Assembly: GCA_021821465.1 (NCBI GenBank)
Contig: JAKACM010000036.1
Location: 1-39,697 of the forward strand
Length of the DNA: 39,697 nt
Origin: Bacillota bacterium
GTDB lineage: Bacteria > Bacillota > Sulfobacillia > Sulfobacillales > Sulfobacillaceae
Reading direction: 5' to 3'
Part shown: one piece after another, positions 1-8,048 of the stretch
How the letters are laid out: every line of letters starts with the position of its first letter
How positions within the stretch are numbered: position 1 is the stretch's first letter
Notes under the pieces: generated by a model
Databases searched by the model: none
Told to the model about the DNA's origin: nothing
Seen by the model: the letters and a program-made list of their open reading frames with translations, nothing else
Translations under genes and position numbers: made by a program

Positions 1-396
1 CGCTGGCTCCCCCTCGGCACGACCCCCGCAGACCCGACCAGGATGATCCCGACGCCCCTTCTGTGGCAAATCATGCCAAATAAAAGTTATCCACAACCGG
101 AGTTTTCCGCACAGCGGAAAAGGCTCCCTTGAAAAATGAGTTGACCAGGCTTCAATTCCCAACTTTCACAAGTCACGGAATTCAATAGTGACATCCGATT
201 TTTCTGCCGCCGCCTCCATAGGTCCCCGCCACGCTCATGACATAATGACTGGGACCAATCCAAAGGGCACCTTCTAAAAGCATCCTCTTTAAAACTCGGG
301 GATTGAGAGGTATACTTGGGGCAATAATGGCTGACAAAAACAATCAAACATCCAATGTGAGGAGAAACTATTTCTCTCTGCCCTGGATATGGCGAG
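1..396. other. Leading intergenic stretch, possible tail of an upstream gene
   Basis: No convincing complete gene is visible. A plus-strand frame open from the window edge ends at a TAA at 81-83 and would encode a charged Pro/Asp-rich tail; it could be the C-terminus of a gene outside the window but cannot be verified. A perfect 8-bp hairpin (TTTTCCGC at 103-110, GCGGAAAA at 114-121) follows it and could be a terminator for that gene, although no T-run follows on the plus strand. Confidence 0.3.
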
Positions 397-408
397 GTGA
401 GTAACGAC

Positions 409-792
409 ATGTTTCACTATACTATCAATTCCACCAAAACCATTACGGAAGCTCTCGATTCCGTCGAGAAACGTTTAAAAGAGAACGGATTTGGCGTTTT
501 GTGGCACCTGGATATCGCACAGACCTTAGAGAAAAAAGGTGTCGAGTTCAAACAGCCCTATCATGTTTTGGAAGTATGCAATCCCATTGAAGCCAAAACT
601 GTGTTGGAACAAAACCCTTTGGTCGGTTATTTTCTCCCTTGCAAGATTGTGATCTACGAAAGTGAGGGCCAAACGAAAGTTGGCCTGACCAAGCCGACAG
701 CCCTTATCGAACTGGTTCAAGATAAGGAGTTGGAACAAACGGCGCAAAAAATTGAAGAAACTTTAATTAAGGCTCTGGAAGACGCGATCTAA
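409..792 (+). CDS. DUF302 domain protein
   Basis: A small soluble protein of 127 residues that matches the DUF302 family along its whole length. DUF302 folds as a compact alpha/beta domain of unknown function and often occurs near metal, sulfur or redox genes. Visible family features are the amphipathic start with a TITEALDSVEKRLKENGFGV helix, the central Y-HVLEVCNP segment and the V-YFLPCKIVIYE strand pair, each carrying one cysteine. I prefer the ATG at 409 because GAGGTG at 394-399 lies 9 bases upstream; an in-frame GTG at 397 would overlap that site. It stands alone, followed by a convergent small gene. Family assignment is fairly sure; the function is unknown. Confidence 0.85.
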   Translation: MFHYTINSTKTITEALDSVEKRLKENGFGVLWHLDIAQTLEKKGVEFKQPYHVLEVCNPIEAKTVLEQNPLVGYFLPCKIVIYESEGQTKVGLTKPTALIELVQDKELEQTAQKIEETLIKALEDAI

Positions 793-833
793 GAGTTCTG
801 GAGCCTTTCTGGGGTGAATCAGCAGTACGCCTG

Positions 834-1052
834 TCATTTTAGCGATTTGTCTGTACGAACAAGACGCTCAGCAATCGCATCAAATTCTTTCATAGAAATT
901 TCACCTCGCGCAAAACGCTCTCGGGCGATTTCTAACGGATCGGCGGGAGCGATTTGCCGTTTTCCGGGTGATCCTTTTCCCCAGACCCAAAAGATGATGA
1001 CCATCCACACAACAAATGCGATAGCCATTAATCCAAAGAATCGAAAAAACAT
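834..1052 (-). CDS. Small SHOCT-domain membrane protein
   Basis: A 72-residue protein with one N-terminal membrane helix (MFFRFFGLMAIAFVVWMVII), a short basic linker and a C-terminal SHOCT motif (ARERFARGEISMKEFDAIAERL, given here as two pieces: ARERFARGEI and SMKEFDAIAERL). SHOCT domains are short helical oligomerisation modules found at the ends of many bacterial membrane proteins. A longer frame opens at 1106, but the ATG at 1052 has a strong GGGGGAG Shine-Dalgarno sequence 7-8 bases upstream, so I chose it. It is convergent with the DUF302 gene, with only about 40 bases between their stops. The role cannot be deduced. Confidence 0.8.
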   Translation of the reverse strand: MFFRFFGLMAIAFVVWMVIIFWVWGKGSPGKRQIAPADPLEIARERFARGEISMKEFDAIAERLVRTDKSLK

Positions 1053-1732
1053 GATCGTTCTCCCCCTCTTAGAGTATTCTGCTGTTTTCCCGTCCTTTCC
1101 CTTCAATTATACACGGCCTTTTCGCTGTCACTTCATCTCTATTGACCGATTTTTCAAATAAGCTCAGTGAGTTTTTCAAACAAGCTGAATCCATCCGGCG
1201 ATTAGCTTACTCATACACTCTTGCACAATTCTGAGCCCATCATCCAATTTTAGGGTGCCCGTCAAAACTTGTCAGCAAGCACCCATACTTGTACATGCTC
1301 TTGATAATCCTTACTAGTCCGTTGGTTTCTTTCGAGAGGATAACAAGCTATGAGGAAGGTTGATTCCTAAGATAAAAAAATTTGATAAACCACTTAGGAT
1401 GGCCGTGTTGAACAAAATGGCGGGAATATATTCGTAAAAATCTGCTCCCCGTATCTCCCGCTAACTCACGACGCCGCACGGATTGGTCATGGGATTGTTA
1501 ATAGCCGAAGGGGGTAAAGACATGCCGACTCTCCCCTACTACCTGTCCACGGTTTTCGGACCATTTTATGAGGTGTCTTTGAACAGAATCATCGGACTAA
1601 AGTGTTCCCATGCTCTCTCATCGCATGCTCTGATTGGAGTAAAATACTTGAAGAACCTAAACCGAAACCGCCATTCAGCCTCAAAGTCATGAAATCTGCG
1701 ACAGGCTCGGCCCGGGGTCCGGAAAGGAGCTT
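1053..1732. other. Gene-free interval
   Basis: About 680 bases with stops in all frames except short open stretches that lack a ribosome binding site and protein-like composition. I see no RNA gene or convincing promoter. It serves as the upstream region of both the SHOCT gene (minus) and the MFS gene (plus). Confidence 0.5.
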
Positions 1733-3199
1733 TTGAAGTTGCGTGCCCTGAAAACTCGTACCACAACTCTTAGCAACCAAACTTGGGCACTAGTGGTCAT
1801 TGTCACGGGTGTGTTAATTGCAGCCGTCGACGCAACCATCGTTATTTTGGCGCTGCCCACCATGATGCGTTCACTTCATGCGAGTCTGACAAACATTGTG
1901 TGGGTCATTATGTCCTATCTTTTGATCATTACACTATTGGCCACTCAGGTTGGACGACTGGGCGACATGTTCGGTCGGGTCCGCATGTATGAATTTGGCT
2001 TCATAATATTTGTCTTGGGTTCGCTTTTCTGCGGAATGTCATTCAACGAAAATATGTTAATCATTTTTCGCATCGTCCAAGGTATCGGCGGAGCTTTTAT
2101 TAGCGCAAACAGCGGGGCTGTGATTGCCGACACCTTTGAGCCGGAACATAGAGGAAGGGCATATGGATTTACGTCTGTGGGATGGAATTTAGGTGCTATC
2201 GTCGGTATCCTACTAGGCGGTATTTTGACGACATATTTTTCGTGGCGTTATATTTTTCTCATTAATGTTCCGATTGGCCTGGCTGCGGTGATTGTGGCCT
2301 GGTTCGTGCTTAAGGACCGCGGTCCCGGTTCCTCTCATCGCATTGACTGGTCTGGGATGGTGCTTTTGGGCCTAGGCCTCTTTCTTGTTCTCCTGACCAT
2401 GATTCGCTTGACATCACAACCATTTACGAACTTTCTTGCCGTCATTCTTATCGTTGGCTTACTCCTTTTGGGTGTCTTCGCGCTCGTTGAAACCCGGCAA
2501 CCATCCCCGATGCTTCATTTCCAACTGTTTCACGACCGGGTGGTTTTCGCATCACTGCTAGCCGCATTTTTTCAGGCACTTGGCAATTTTGCCGTACTAT
2601 TTTTGGTGATTATGTATCTTCAAGGACTTCGTCAACTGACACCGTTGAATGCCTCGTTGTTACTCGTTCCCGGATATATTGTCGGTGCAGGGTTAGGCCC
2701 TGTCTCAGGTCGTCTAGCCGACAAAAAAGGGCCATCATTGCCTGCGACCATCGGACTCATTATTCAAGCCGTGGCTCTCTTTTTATATGCACACTTGGGA
2801 CTTCGTACCCCATTGTGGCAAGTTACAGGAATCACGATTATCAATGGCATGGGAGCTGCCGGATTTTTTCCGGCCAACAATGCTGCCATCATGAAACACT
2901 CCCCCAAAGAATCATATGGTATCGCTTCGGGAATGTTACGGACGTTTGCCAACATTGGTATGGTTCTCAGTTTTGCATCGGCCATGTTGGTTGCAGCGAC
3001 CCAGATTCCCAAGAACCTCGCCTTCGCCATTTTCGTCGGCAGTACGTCTTTGACAGGAAAACTCATGATAGCCTTCAATCATGGAATTCATATGGCTTTT
3101 CTTCTCGCCATAATTCTTATGGGTATTGCTGCCGGGTTTTCCGTTTTCCGCAGTCCTGGTGCCGTTAATGGGGACGCAACGAATACAACTTCAGAGTGA
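1733..3199 (+). CDS. MFS exporter, DHA2 (EmrB/QacA-like, 14 helices)
   Basis: Proton-coupled drug or metabolite exporter of about 488 residues in the cytoplasmic membrane. The sequence shows the D-ATIV-LALPT first-helix signature of the DHA2 family (residues about 33-43), motif A GRLGDMFGR after helix 2, a motif-C-like GIGGAFISANSGAVIAD, and the hallmark WRYIFLINVPIG after helix 6. The length and the long hydrophobic C-terminal half fit 14 transmembrane segments. AAGGAG at 1724-1729 supports either TTG 1733 (spacing 3) or TTG 1739 (spacing 9); the second is the better start by spacing. A MarR-type regulator follows about 250 bases downstream on the same strand, a common pairing for this exporter type. 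The substrate is unknown. Confidence 0.92.
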   Translation: MKLRALKTRTTTLSNQTWALVVIVTGVLIAAVDATIVILALPTMMRSLHASLTNIVWVIMSYLLIITLLATQVGRLGDMFGRVRMYEFGFIIFVLGSLFCGMSFNENMLIIFRIVQGIGGAFISANSGAVIADTFEPEHRGRAYGFTSVGWNLGAIVGILLGGILTTYFSWRYIFLINVPIGLAAVIVAWFVLKDRGPGSSHRIDWSGMVLLGLGLFLVLLTMIRLTSQPFTNFLAVILIVGLLLLGVFALVETRQPSPMLHFQLFHDRVVFASLLAAFFQALGNFAVLFLVIMYLQGLRQLTPLNASLLLVPGYIVGAGLGPVSGRLADKKGPSLPATIGLIIQAVALFLYAHLGLRTPLWQVTGITIINGMGAAGFFPANNAAIMKHSPKESYGIASGMLRTFANIGMVLSFASAMLVAATQIPKNLAFAIFVGSTSLTGKLMIAFNHGIHMAFLLAIILMGIAAGFSVFRSPGAVNGDATNTTSE

Positions 3200-3404
3200 C
3201 GGAACAAGAAGAGCCACGGTTCGCACTTTGACATGACGGTGAGTTCGGTTGTGGGTGCAAGCTTTTTAAACTAGTTGGGTAAGCCAAACGCCTAACCCGG
3301 CGTTTACTGGTTGGCACGTTAGGGCATACGACGTGGGCATAATCGATATATTAGGCAAAAATTATTATCCTGATCACCGTCTTTTCCGTGCTTCTACCAT
3401 CTGA

Positions 3405-3442
3405 TATAATTGATTGCACGATAAATATTGTTCTGTGATCAA
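3405..3442 (+). promoter_or_regulatory. Promoter -10 and palindromic operator before marR-type gene
   Basis: A consensus TATAAT lies at 3405-3410, with only a weak -35. An imperfect inverted repeat begins at its end: TTGATTGCACG at 3410-3420 against CTGTGATCAA at 3433-3442, with TTGAT/ATCAA arms. A palindrome overlapping the expected transcription start directly ahead of a MarR gene is the usual place for autorepression. This is inferred from position and symmetry only. Confidence 0.45.
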
Positions 3443-3470
3443 ATAAACAATGACGTACGAGGTGGACATT

Positions 3471-3932
3471 GTGGACGACCAGCAATCGGCGAAAAAACAA
3501 GCTTATAGGTCAATTATGGACATCATCAGCATTATCGGCGAACCGATGCTCGTCGAATTGTGGCGCTCTTTGGAAATAACTTTGACACAGTTTCGGTGTT
3601 TACGGTTGTTATATATTCGTTCCATGCAAGCGGGTGATTTAGCCAAAAACTTAAGTTTGTCCGCTACCTCTTTGACAAGAGTTCTGGAACGACTGGAAAA
3701 CCGCCAATTGGTTGAAAGAAGCATAGATAAGGAAGATCGCCGACGCATTTGGGTGAGTTTGACTCCCCAAGGTCGAAATATGTTAGACACAATCAAACCG
3801 TGGCATGATAGTCCGTTAGCCCGTGCATTGGACTCATTGCCGCAAGAAACACTGGATCAGATTTCAGAAGTGGCGACGCAAATCGTGGAAGCTGTCAAAG
3901 TGTTGCCGGAAAACAAGACACCGTACTCTTAA
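3471..3932 (+). CDS. MarR-family transcriptional regulator
   Basis: Winged helix-turn-helix repressor of about 153 residues that would act as a dimer on nearby promoters and release DNA on binding a small molecule or on oxidation. The DNA-binding core is clear: the LTQFRCLRLLYI helix, AGDLAKNLSLSATSLTRVLE as HTH, LENRQLVERS, and the wing signature DKEDRRRIWVSLTPQGRNML. I prefer the GTG at 3471, which has GAGGTGG at 3459-3465, over the in-frame ATG at 3450, which lacks a ribosome binding site. It sits between two MFS exporters on the same strand, so control of one or both is likely but not shown. Confidence 0.9.
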   Translation: MDDQQSAKKQAYRSIMDIISIIGEPMLVELWRSLEITLTQFRCLRLLYIRSMQAGDLAKNLSLSATSLTRVLERLENRQLVERSIDKEDRRRIWVSLTPQGRNMLDTIKPWHDSPLARALDSLPQETLDQISEVATQIVEAVKVLPENKTPYS

Positions 3933-4377
3933 GTTCTGGGTGCTGTTCGTGGGAACTCATGGAACGAATTTTTCATATCGATCTCAGTTGAACCTCGTAA
4001 AACCTCTTGACGGGGGCCACCTTTGTGTTTTCAGGACGTTTCAATCGTGCCACCTTGAAGATCTCGTTGCCGACATGTTGTGAACATCACAACTCGTGGC
4101 TGCGACGGAAACCCCGGAGGAAACAGACGTCGACTCACAGTGATGGGTGAGATGGTGTCTTTTGTTGCCCGAGCGCAAGGCAACTGATGAAACTGTTCCC
4201 AATCAGGCGTATGTTCCTGGGCCGCCATAATCTCCATCTCAGATTTCCCAACTTTTATCTTGGCCCCAAGGTTAAGAACAGAATGTTATGGGGCTGTGGT
4301 AAATAGCGACAATGTCGCCACGCTGGTGCTGGTACGGGAGACTTAGCGCGGAAAGGCATATTGTGGAGGATGAGGTA
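3933..4377. other. Gene-free interval between regulator and MFS exporter
   Basis: About 445 bases without a plausible gene. A small palindrome GCGAC-AAT-GTCGC lies at 4307-4319, just upstream of the exporter, and could be an operator, but there is no second copy to support this. Confidence 0.4.
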
Positions 4378-5733
4378 TTGCATCATACAAGAAATACACT
4401 GGCCCATCCGCGGCCTTTCTTAATGGCTGTCCTTATCGCCGTGATTTTAAATCCCTTAAACTCATCGACGATCTCCGTAGCTTTGGGTACCTTGCTGCAT
4501 CACTTTCATAACGGGGCGGCAAGTGTAACGTGGATCATTTCCGGTTATTATCTGGGCAGTGCCATTGCCCAACCCGTACTGGGTCGATTGGGGGACTTAT
4601 GGGGACATCGTCCCTTGATCTATACCGGATTGGTTCTCATTATCGTCACCGCTGTTTTTGCCCCGTTTTCCCCCACCCTCAGCATATTTGTGCTGTGGCG
4701 CATTATTCAAGCTGTCGGCACTTCCATGGTCTACCCCAATGCCATTGCGCTAGTGCGTTACGCAATGCCTGATACTGTGGGCCGGTTCTTAGGATGGATT
4801 GGAATGGCAGCGGGAATAGCTATTGCCGTTGGGCCGGCGATAGGGGGCATTCTTATGGCATTGGCCAGTTGGCACGCAATTTTTTGGATTAACGTGCCGT
4901 TAGCCATCCTCGCCGGCATCCTATTCGCTATGTATAGTCCGACACCCCCACCCCGCTCACGGCGAAGATGGCAACAACTGAATTCCCTCGTTGACTGGCC
5001 TGGGCTGGGATTGTTTGCAGGCACTATAAGTTTCGCCCTAATTTGGGCAGTCGGACTCGAAAACCGCTCGAATGGTATGGCGATTATCTATGCAGCGGTA
5101 CTTTTTGCCGGACTGCTGGTGGTGGAGGCAAAGAGATCCCAACCCATAATACCGATAAAATGGTTTGTTCACCCCAAATTTCTCATAAGCAGTGTCCTGA
5201 CAACGCTCTCCAACATCGTCATGTATAGCATTTTGTATGGTGTTCCCGTGTCTGTACAAAACATGCGCCATGTGAGTCCCAAAATTTCCGGCATTTTGTT
5301 GCTGGCTTTTGCCGGAGTTATGACACTGGCTTCGCCTTGGGGCGGACGTTTAGCCCAAACGAAGGCTCGCCGCAAGCCCCTGATCATCGCAGGCGTTTTT
5401 CTGTCTGGCGGTATGGCTTTGCTTCTCAATATCAGAACCCTGCCCTGGCCCCTCATTGTCGGAGGGCTTATGCTCACAGGTCTCAGTTTTGCTTTGAGTA
5501 ATGTCCTTTTGCAACAGTCGCTGCTGGAATCGGTCCCCCCCGCCGAAACGGGGAGAGCTTCAGGACTTTTCATGTTGATTCGCTATCTTGGTACCATTAT
5601 TTCCTCGGTCCTTGTCGCCTTTGGTTCATTGTCAACCCTTCACCTACCCTTATTTTTCATACTCTTCGTCATCTCACTTTCCACTGCTATTCTTCCTGTT
5701 GTCATGCCTGAGACGGGAATCATCTCATTCTAA
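4378..5733 (+). CDS. MFS exporter, DHA2-like
   Basis: Second MFS drug-type transporter, about 451 residues from the chosen start. Features seen are the LNPLNSSTISVAL first-helix motif (a DHA2 variant), motif A GRLGDLWGHR, the GTSMVYPNAIALVRYAMP segment and AIFWINVPLA after helix 6. A longer frame opens at 4312, but TTG 4378 is preceded by GGAGGA at 4365-4370 with a 7-base spacer, and translation from it begins just before the first membrane helix, so I take it as the start. The substrate is unknown. It lies downstream of the MarR gene in the same direction but with its own 445-base leader, so separate transcription is likely. Confidence 0.9.
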   Translation: MHHTRNTLAHPRPFLMAVLIAVILNPLNSSTISVALGTLLHHFHNGAASVTWIISGYYLGSAIAQPVLGRLGDLWGHRPLIYTGLVLIIVTAVFAPFSPTLSIFVLWRIIQAVGTSMVYPNAIALVRYAMPDTVGRFLGWIGMAAGIAIAVGPAIGGILMALASWHAIFWINVPLAILAGILFAMYSPTPPPRSRRRWQQLNSLVDWPGLGLFAGTISFALIWAVGLENRSNGMAIIYAAVLFAGLLVVEAKRSQPIIPIKWFVHPKFLISSVLTTLSNIVMYSILYGVPVSVQNMRHVSPKISGILLLAFAGVMTLASPWGGRLAQTKARRKPLIIAGVFLSGGMALLLNIRTLPWPLIVGGLMLTGLSFALSNVLLQQSLLESVPPAETGRASGLFMLIRYLGTIISSVLVAFGSLSTLHLPLFFILFVISLSTAILPVVMPETGIISF

Positions 5734-5990
5734 AGTTTATGCGTGATCAAATGTGAAGTCGCCAGCCGATTTCACGGTGCCATCGGCATCATGAATATAG
5801 ATCCTCTGTAGCCGTCATATCCATTTAATGAGTGCATTGCCAACTTAAGGAAAAGAATACGTTATGAGAGACCGTTCCTGCGGTCTTGGACCTATCCCAA
5901 AAGAGAAAATTTTCCGATCCACTAGAGTTAATCTGTAAGAGGTCGCGGAAGTTACCCAATATTCCTTCGCGGTTTGGATCCCTTTGACAC

Positions 5991-6051
5991 TCCCCTCCCT
6001 GAAGGGAGGGGATTCTTGCGAGGAACCGGCTGACGTCAGCTTTACTCGCAA
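5991..6051 (-). repeat. Nested hairpins resembling an IS605-type right end
   Basis: A perfect 9-bp stem (TCCCCTCCC at 5991-5999, GGGAGGGGA at 6004-6012, loop TGAA) is followed by a second structure: outer stem TTGCGAG 6016-6022 with CTCGCAA 6045-6051, enclosing the perfect palindrome GCTGACGTCAGC at 6029-6040. Read on the minus strand it ends in CCCTTCAGGGAGGGGAGTGTC, which resembles the 3' end of IS200/IS605 elements and their omega RNA. No intact tnpA or tnpB is present nearby, so it would be a remnant. Confidence 0.35.
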
Positions 6052-6288
6052 AGGGTTAGCCAAAAGCCCCCCTATCTGGTCGCCTCAAGGTCTCCGGTTA
6101 CTTAGAACTTATCGTTCGCCGAATCCGGTTAACGTCTGGTCTTGACGACGCGATCTATTTTACGCCTCCCACGATGGCGAAAGACAACCGCCAATATATC
6201 CTATTGTCAAAGAGCGAACACATTTAAACAGTGACACCAATGGGGCGTTATGCCACAAGACGGTCGCCTGACGGCGAGCCCCTTATAT

Positions 6289-6308
6289 CCCCGCCCTAAA
6301 CAGCGGGG
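6289..6308 (-). repeat. Second IS605-end-like hairpin
   Basis: CCCCGC at 6289-6294 pairs with GCGGGG at 6303-6308. On the minus strand the context is AAACCCCGCTGTTTAGGGCG followed by GGG, the same general form as the terminal hairpin of IS605-family elements. The frame running into it on the minus strand ends RKTPLFRAGI, reminiscent of tails encoded across such hairpins. This is similarity of form only. Confidence 0.3.
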
Positions 6309-6927
6309 TTTTACGGTGCGCTGGATAATAATCAAACTGGCAGAGACCAACATACCGAAAGGTGTCAGTGAACTTTGCGCTGAGTAATGGTGGCCATTGG
6401 AACTCCTCCTCGGTGGGCGTGATAATGCAAGAAGTTTTGCCAAGCATCGCGACAGAACCAACAACGAGAACCCATGGTTGGCACTTTAAATGGATCAAAT
6501 ACTGAACACCTGGTTGAAGCATTGCAAGCGATACGCCACATTTCCATGGTGGGTTGCAATGGTCAAATGGCAAAAAAAGAATGATGCGACTGGTTAAAAG
6601 GAAGTCCACAAGCAACATCAAAACGGATTCACCCTTAACCACTTCTTCCCAATGGTGTGCCCTTTTAGTCCCTACCGTCGAGCCAAGTTTAAAAATGTGT
6701 GTGACTTCGGAGTTGTCCATTCGAGTATTTTACAGTTAATTCCTCGACCTTCCTTCTTCACCTGAAGAGCCACATTAGTGACATTTTGCTATACAATGAA
6801 GATGATTAATTCCGTTTGACACATTCATCATCCTGTTCGTATCCAAAATCAAGAAGTATATACTATGAGATCAGTGTAAATCGTCCCACATCATCAACCA
6901 CTAAAACACATAAACTGGAGGGCAGCT

Positions 6928-7812
6928 ATGAAATTTTGGAACGTATTTGGCCATCATCTGGCCACCCAAAACTCCAACGAGGAACTACGCGGATATCGAC
7001 TGGTCGGTGGGCAAGTTCTCGAAGTGCTCGACCAACTCAAAAATGCCACACAACCTAAGGCCCATGCCTATATTGAAATAGCGCGATGTCTGGAACTCTT
7101 TTCCGATACTTTGGTCGATCCCTACCTAACGAATGATCAAACCCCGAAATTGCCCGAATGGGTGCAAAATCAAAGTGTTCATCTATACCGCCCCATTCCC
7201 CCCTTGGTCACAGCTGCTAAACAGGAAGCGATTGACCCGGGTGGAACTCGAGACATCGACCTGCCGTGGATCCTCAAGGGCCGCGTTCCCGGAGCGGATC
7301 GCGAAAGCACTGAGGTTCTTCAGCGTTACGTGTCTGCCATCAAAGCGGTCATGGATCATTGTGAAGTATTCTTGGCTGAATTGGGTGAAGCCAAACAGGC
7401 CCATCTGTACTTCGCAGAAGCCAGCACCAACTACGATTCCGGTCGTTACTTACTGAATACCGATGCCGAAATGTCAAAAGCGAACAAGAAGTCACTGGAC
7501 GATTATTTATGGACGGCCCTAGGATACGCGATTGGCGCCGTTGAAGAAGCGTGCGTGCCCGGTCTCTTAAACGAGATGGACATCGATACCATGCTGGAAA
7601 GTACGGACAGCAAAGCCCCAGAAGCTCGTAACTCCCAAAGGCAAGTGGCTCAACCCATTCAATTTATGGATGCTGTACGAGAAATCGCCGAAGGTTGGAA
7701 TAACTCCAACCAATATGCCTATCGGGAATGGGAGCATCATGAGCATGAGCATGAACATCATCATGAGCATGAACATCACCACGAACACAATCATTCACGG
7801 TGGGACGACTAA
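6928..7812 (+). CDS. Hypothetical protein with histidine-rich C-terminal tail
   Basis: A 294-residue protein of no family I recognise. The body looks soluble and mostly helical, without signal peptide or membrane segment. The last 27 or so residues after YAYREWE form a tail of alternating His and Glu (blocks such as HHEHEHEHHH), ending NHSRWDD. Tails of this type bind Ni, Zn, Co or Cu in metallochaperones and metal-responsive proteins, so metal binding is a reasonable guess; the body gives no further hint. The ATG at 6928 has GGAGGG six bases upstream, so the start is secure. It appears monocistronic, and the next gene is convergent. At DNA level the tail is a run of near-repeats of GAGCATGAACATCATCAT-like units, so expansion or contraction is possible. 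Confidence 0.8.
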   Translation: MKFWNVFGHHLATQNSNEELRGYRLVGGQVLEVLDQLKNATQPKAHAYIEIARCLELFSDTLVDPYLTNDQTPKLPEWVQNQSVHLYRPIPPLVTAAKQEAIDPGGTRDIDLPWILKGRVPGADRESTEVLQRYVSAIKAVMDHCEVFLAELGEAKQAHLYFAEASTNYDSGRYLLNTDAEMSKANKKSLDDYLWTALGYAIGAVEEACVPGLLNEMDIDTMLESTDSKAPEARNSQRQVAQPIQFMDAVREIAEGWNNSNQYAYREWEHHEHEHEHHHEHEHHHEHNHSRWDD

Positions 7813-7884
7813 AAGGTATTTTTCGTCCCCTCGGGTAGGACTTTTCGCTCATCAGTCTGAAATCTTAGCTTAGGCCTTTTGGCT

Positions 7885-7941
7885 ACAAAATGGCCGGGTA
7901 CCAAGGCTTGCAAACATCACTGGTATCGCAAACCATTTTGT
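7885..7941. terminator. Inverted repeat between convergent genes
   Basis: ACAAAATGG at 7885-7893 pairs exactly with CCATTTTGT at 7933-7941, and an inner pairing GGTACCA...TGGTATC with one G-T pair can stack on it. It lies between the His-rich gene and the convergent gene at 8049, where a bidirectional terminator would be expected, but the loop is long and there is no long T-run. Confidence 0.35.
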
Positions 7942-8048
7942 CGCCGAGGGTTCGGGCTCTTTTTCTTGTCTGGCCAATTTGATTAGACTGTGCCTCAGAT
8001 GCGAAAGTTACACTGAGCGATATGGCCATGAACATCACCATGATCAAT

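Larger units (their letters stand above)
5734..6912. other. Gene-poor stretch with decayed mobile-element structures
   Basis: Nearly 1.2 kb with no intact gene. It contains two hairpins that look like IS200/IS605 right ends in minus orientation (listed separately) and several open minus-strand frames between 6207 and 6720 with low-complexity, non-family translations. I read it as the scar of one or more decayed insertions. A possible promoter -10 (TATACAAT near 6790) precedes the next gene. Confidence 0.45.

Noticed and set aside
87-410. Minus-strand open frame of 107 codons
   Set aside because: It overlaps the leader and start of the DUF302 gene, has no ribosome binding site and its translation is low in structure and unlike any family.
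1483-1692. Plus-strand open frame of 69 codons before the first MFS gene
   Set aside because: No ribosome binding site, no family likeness, and the composition is like random translation.
4307-4319. GCGACAATGTCGC palindrome as an operator for the second MFS gene
   Set aside because: A 5-bp arm is expected by chance at this scale and no second copy was found near other exporters.
7726-7800. CRISPR-like short repeats in the His-rich gene tail
   Set aside because: The repeats are in-frame His/Glu codons of the protein tail, without spacers; no CRISPR array or cas gene is present anywhere in the window.
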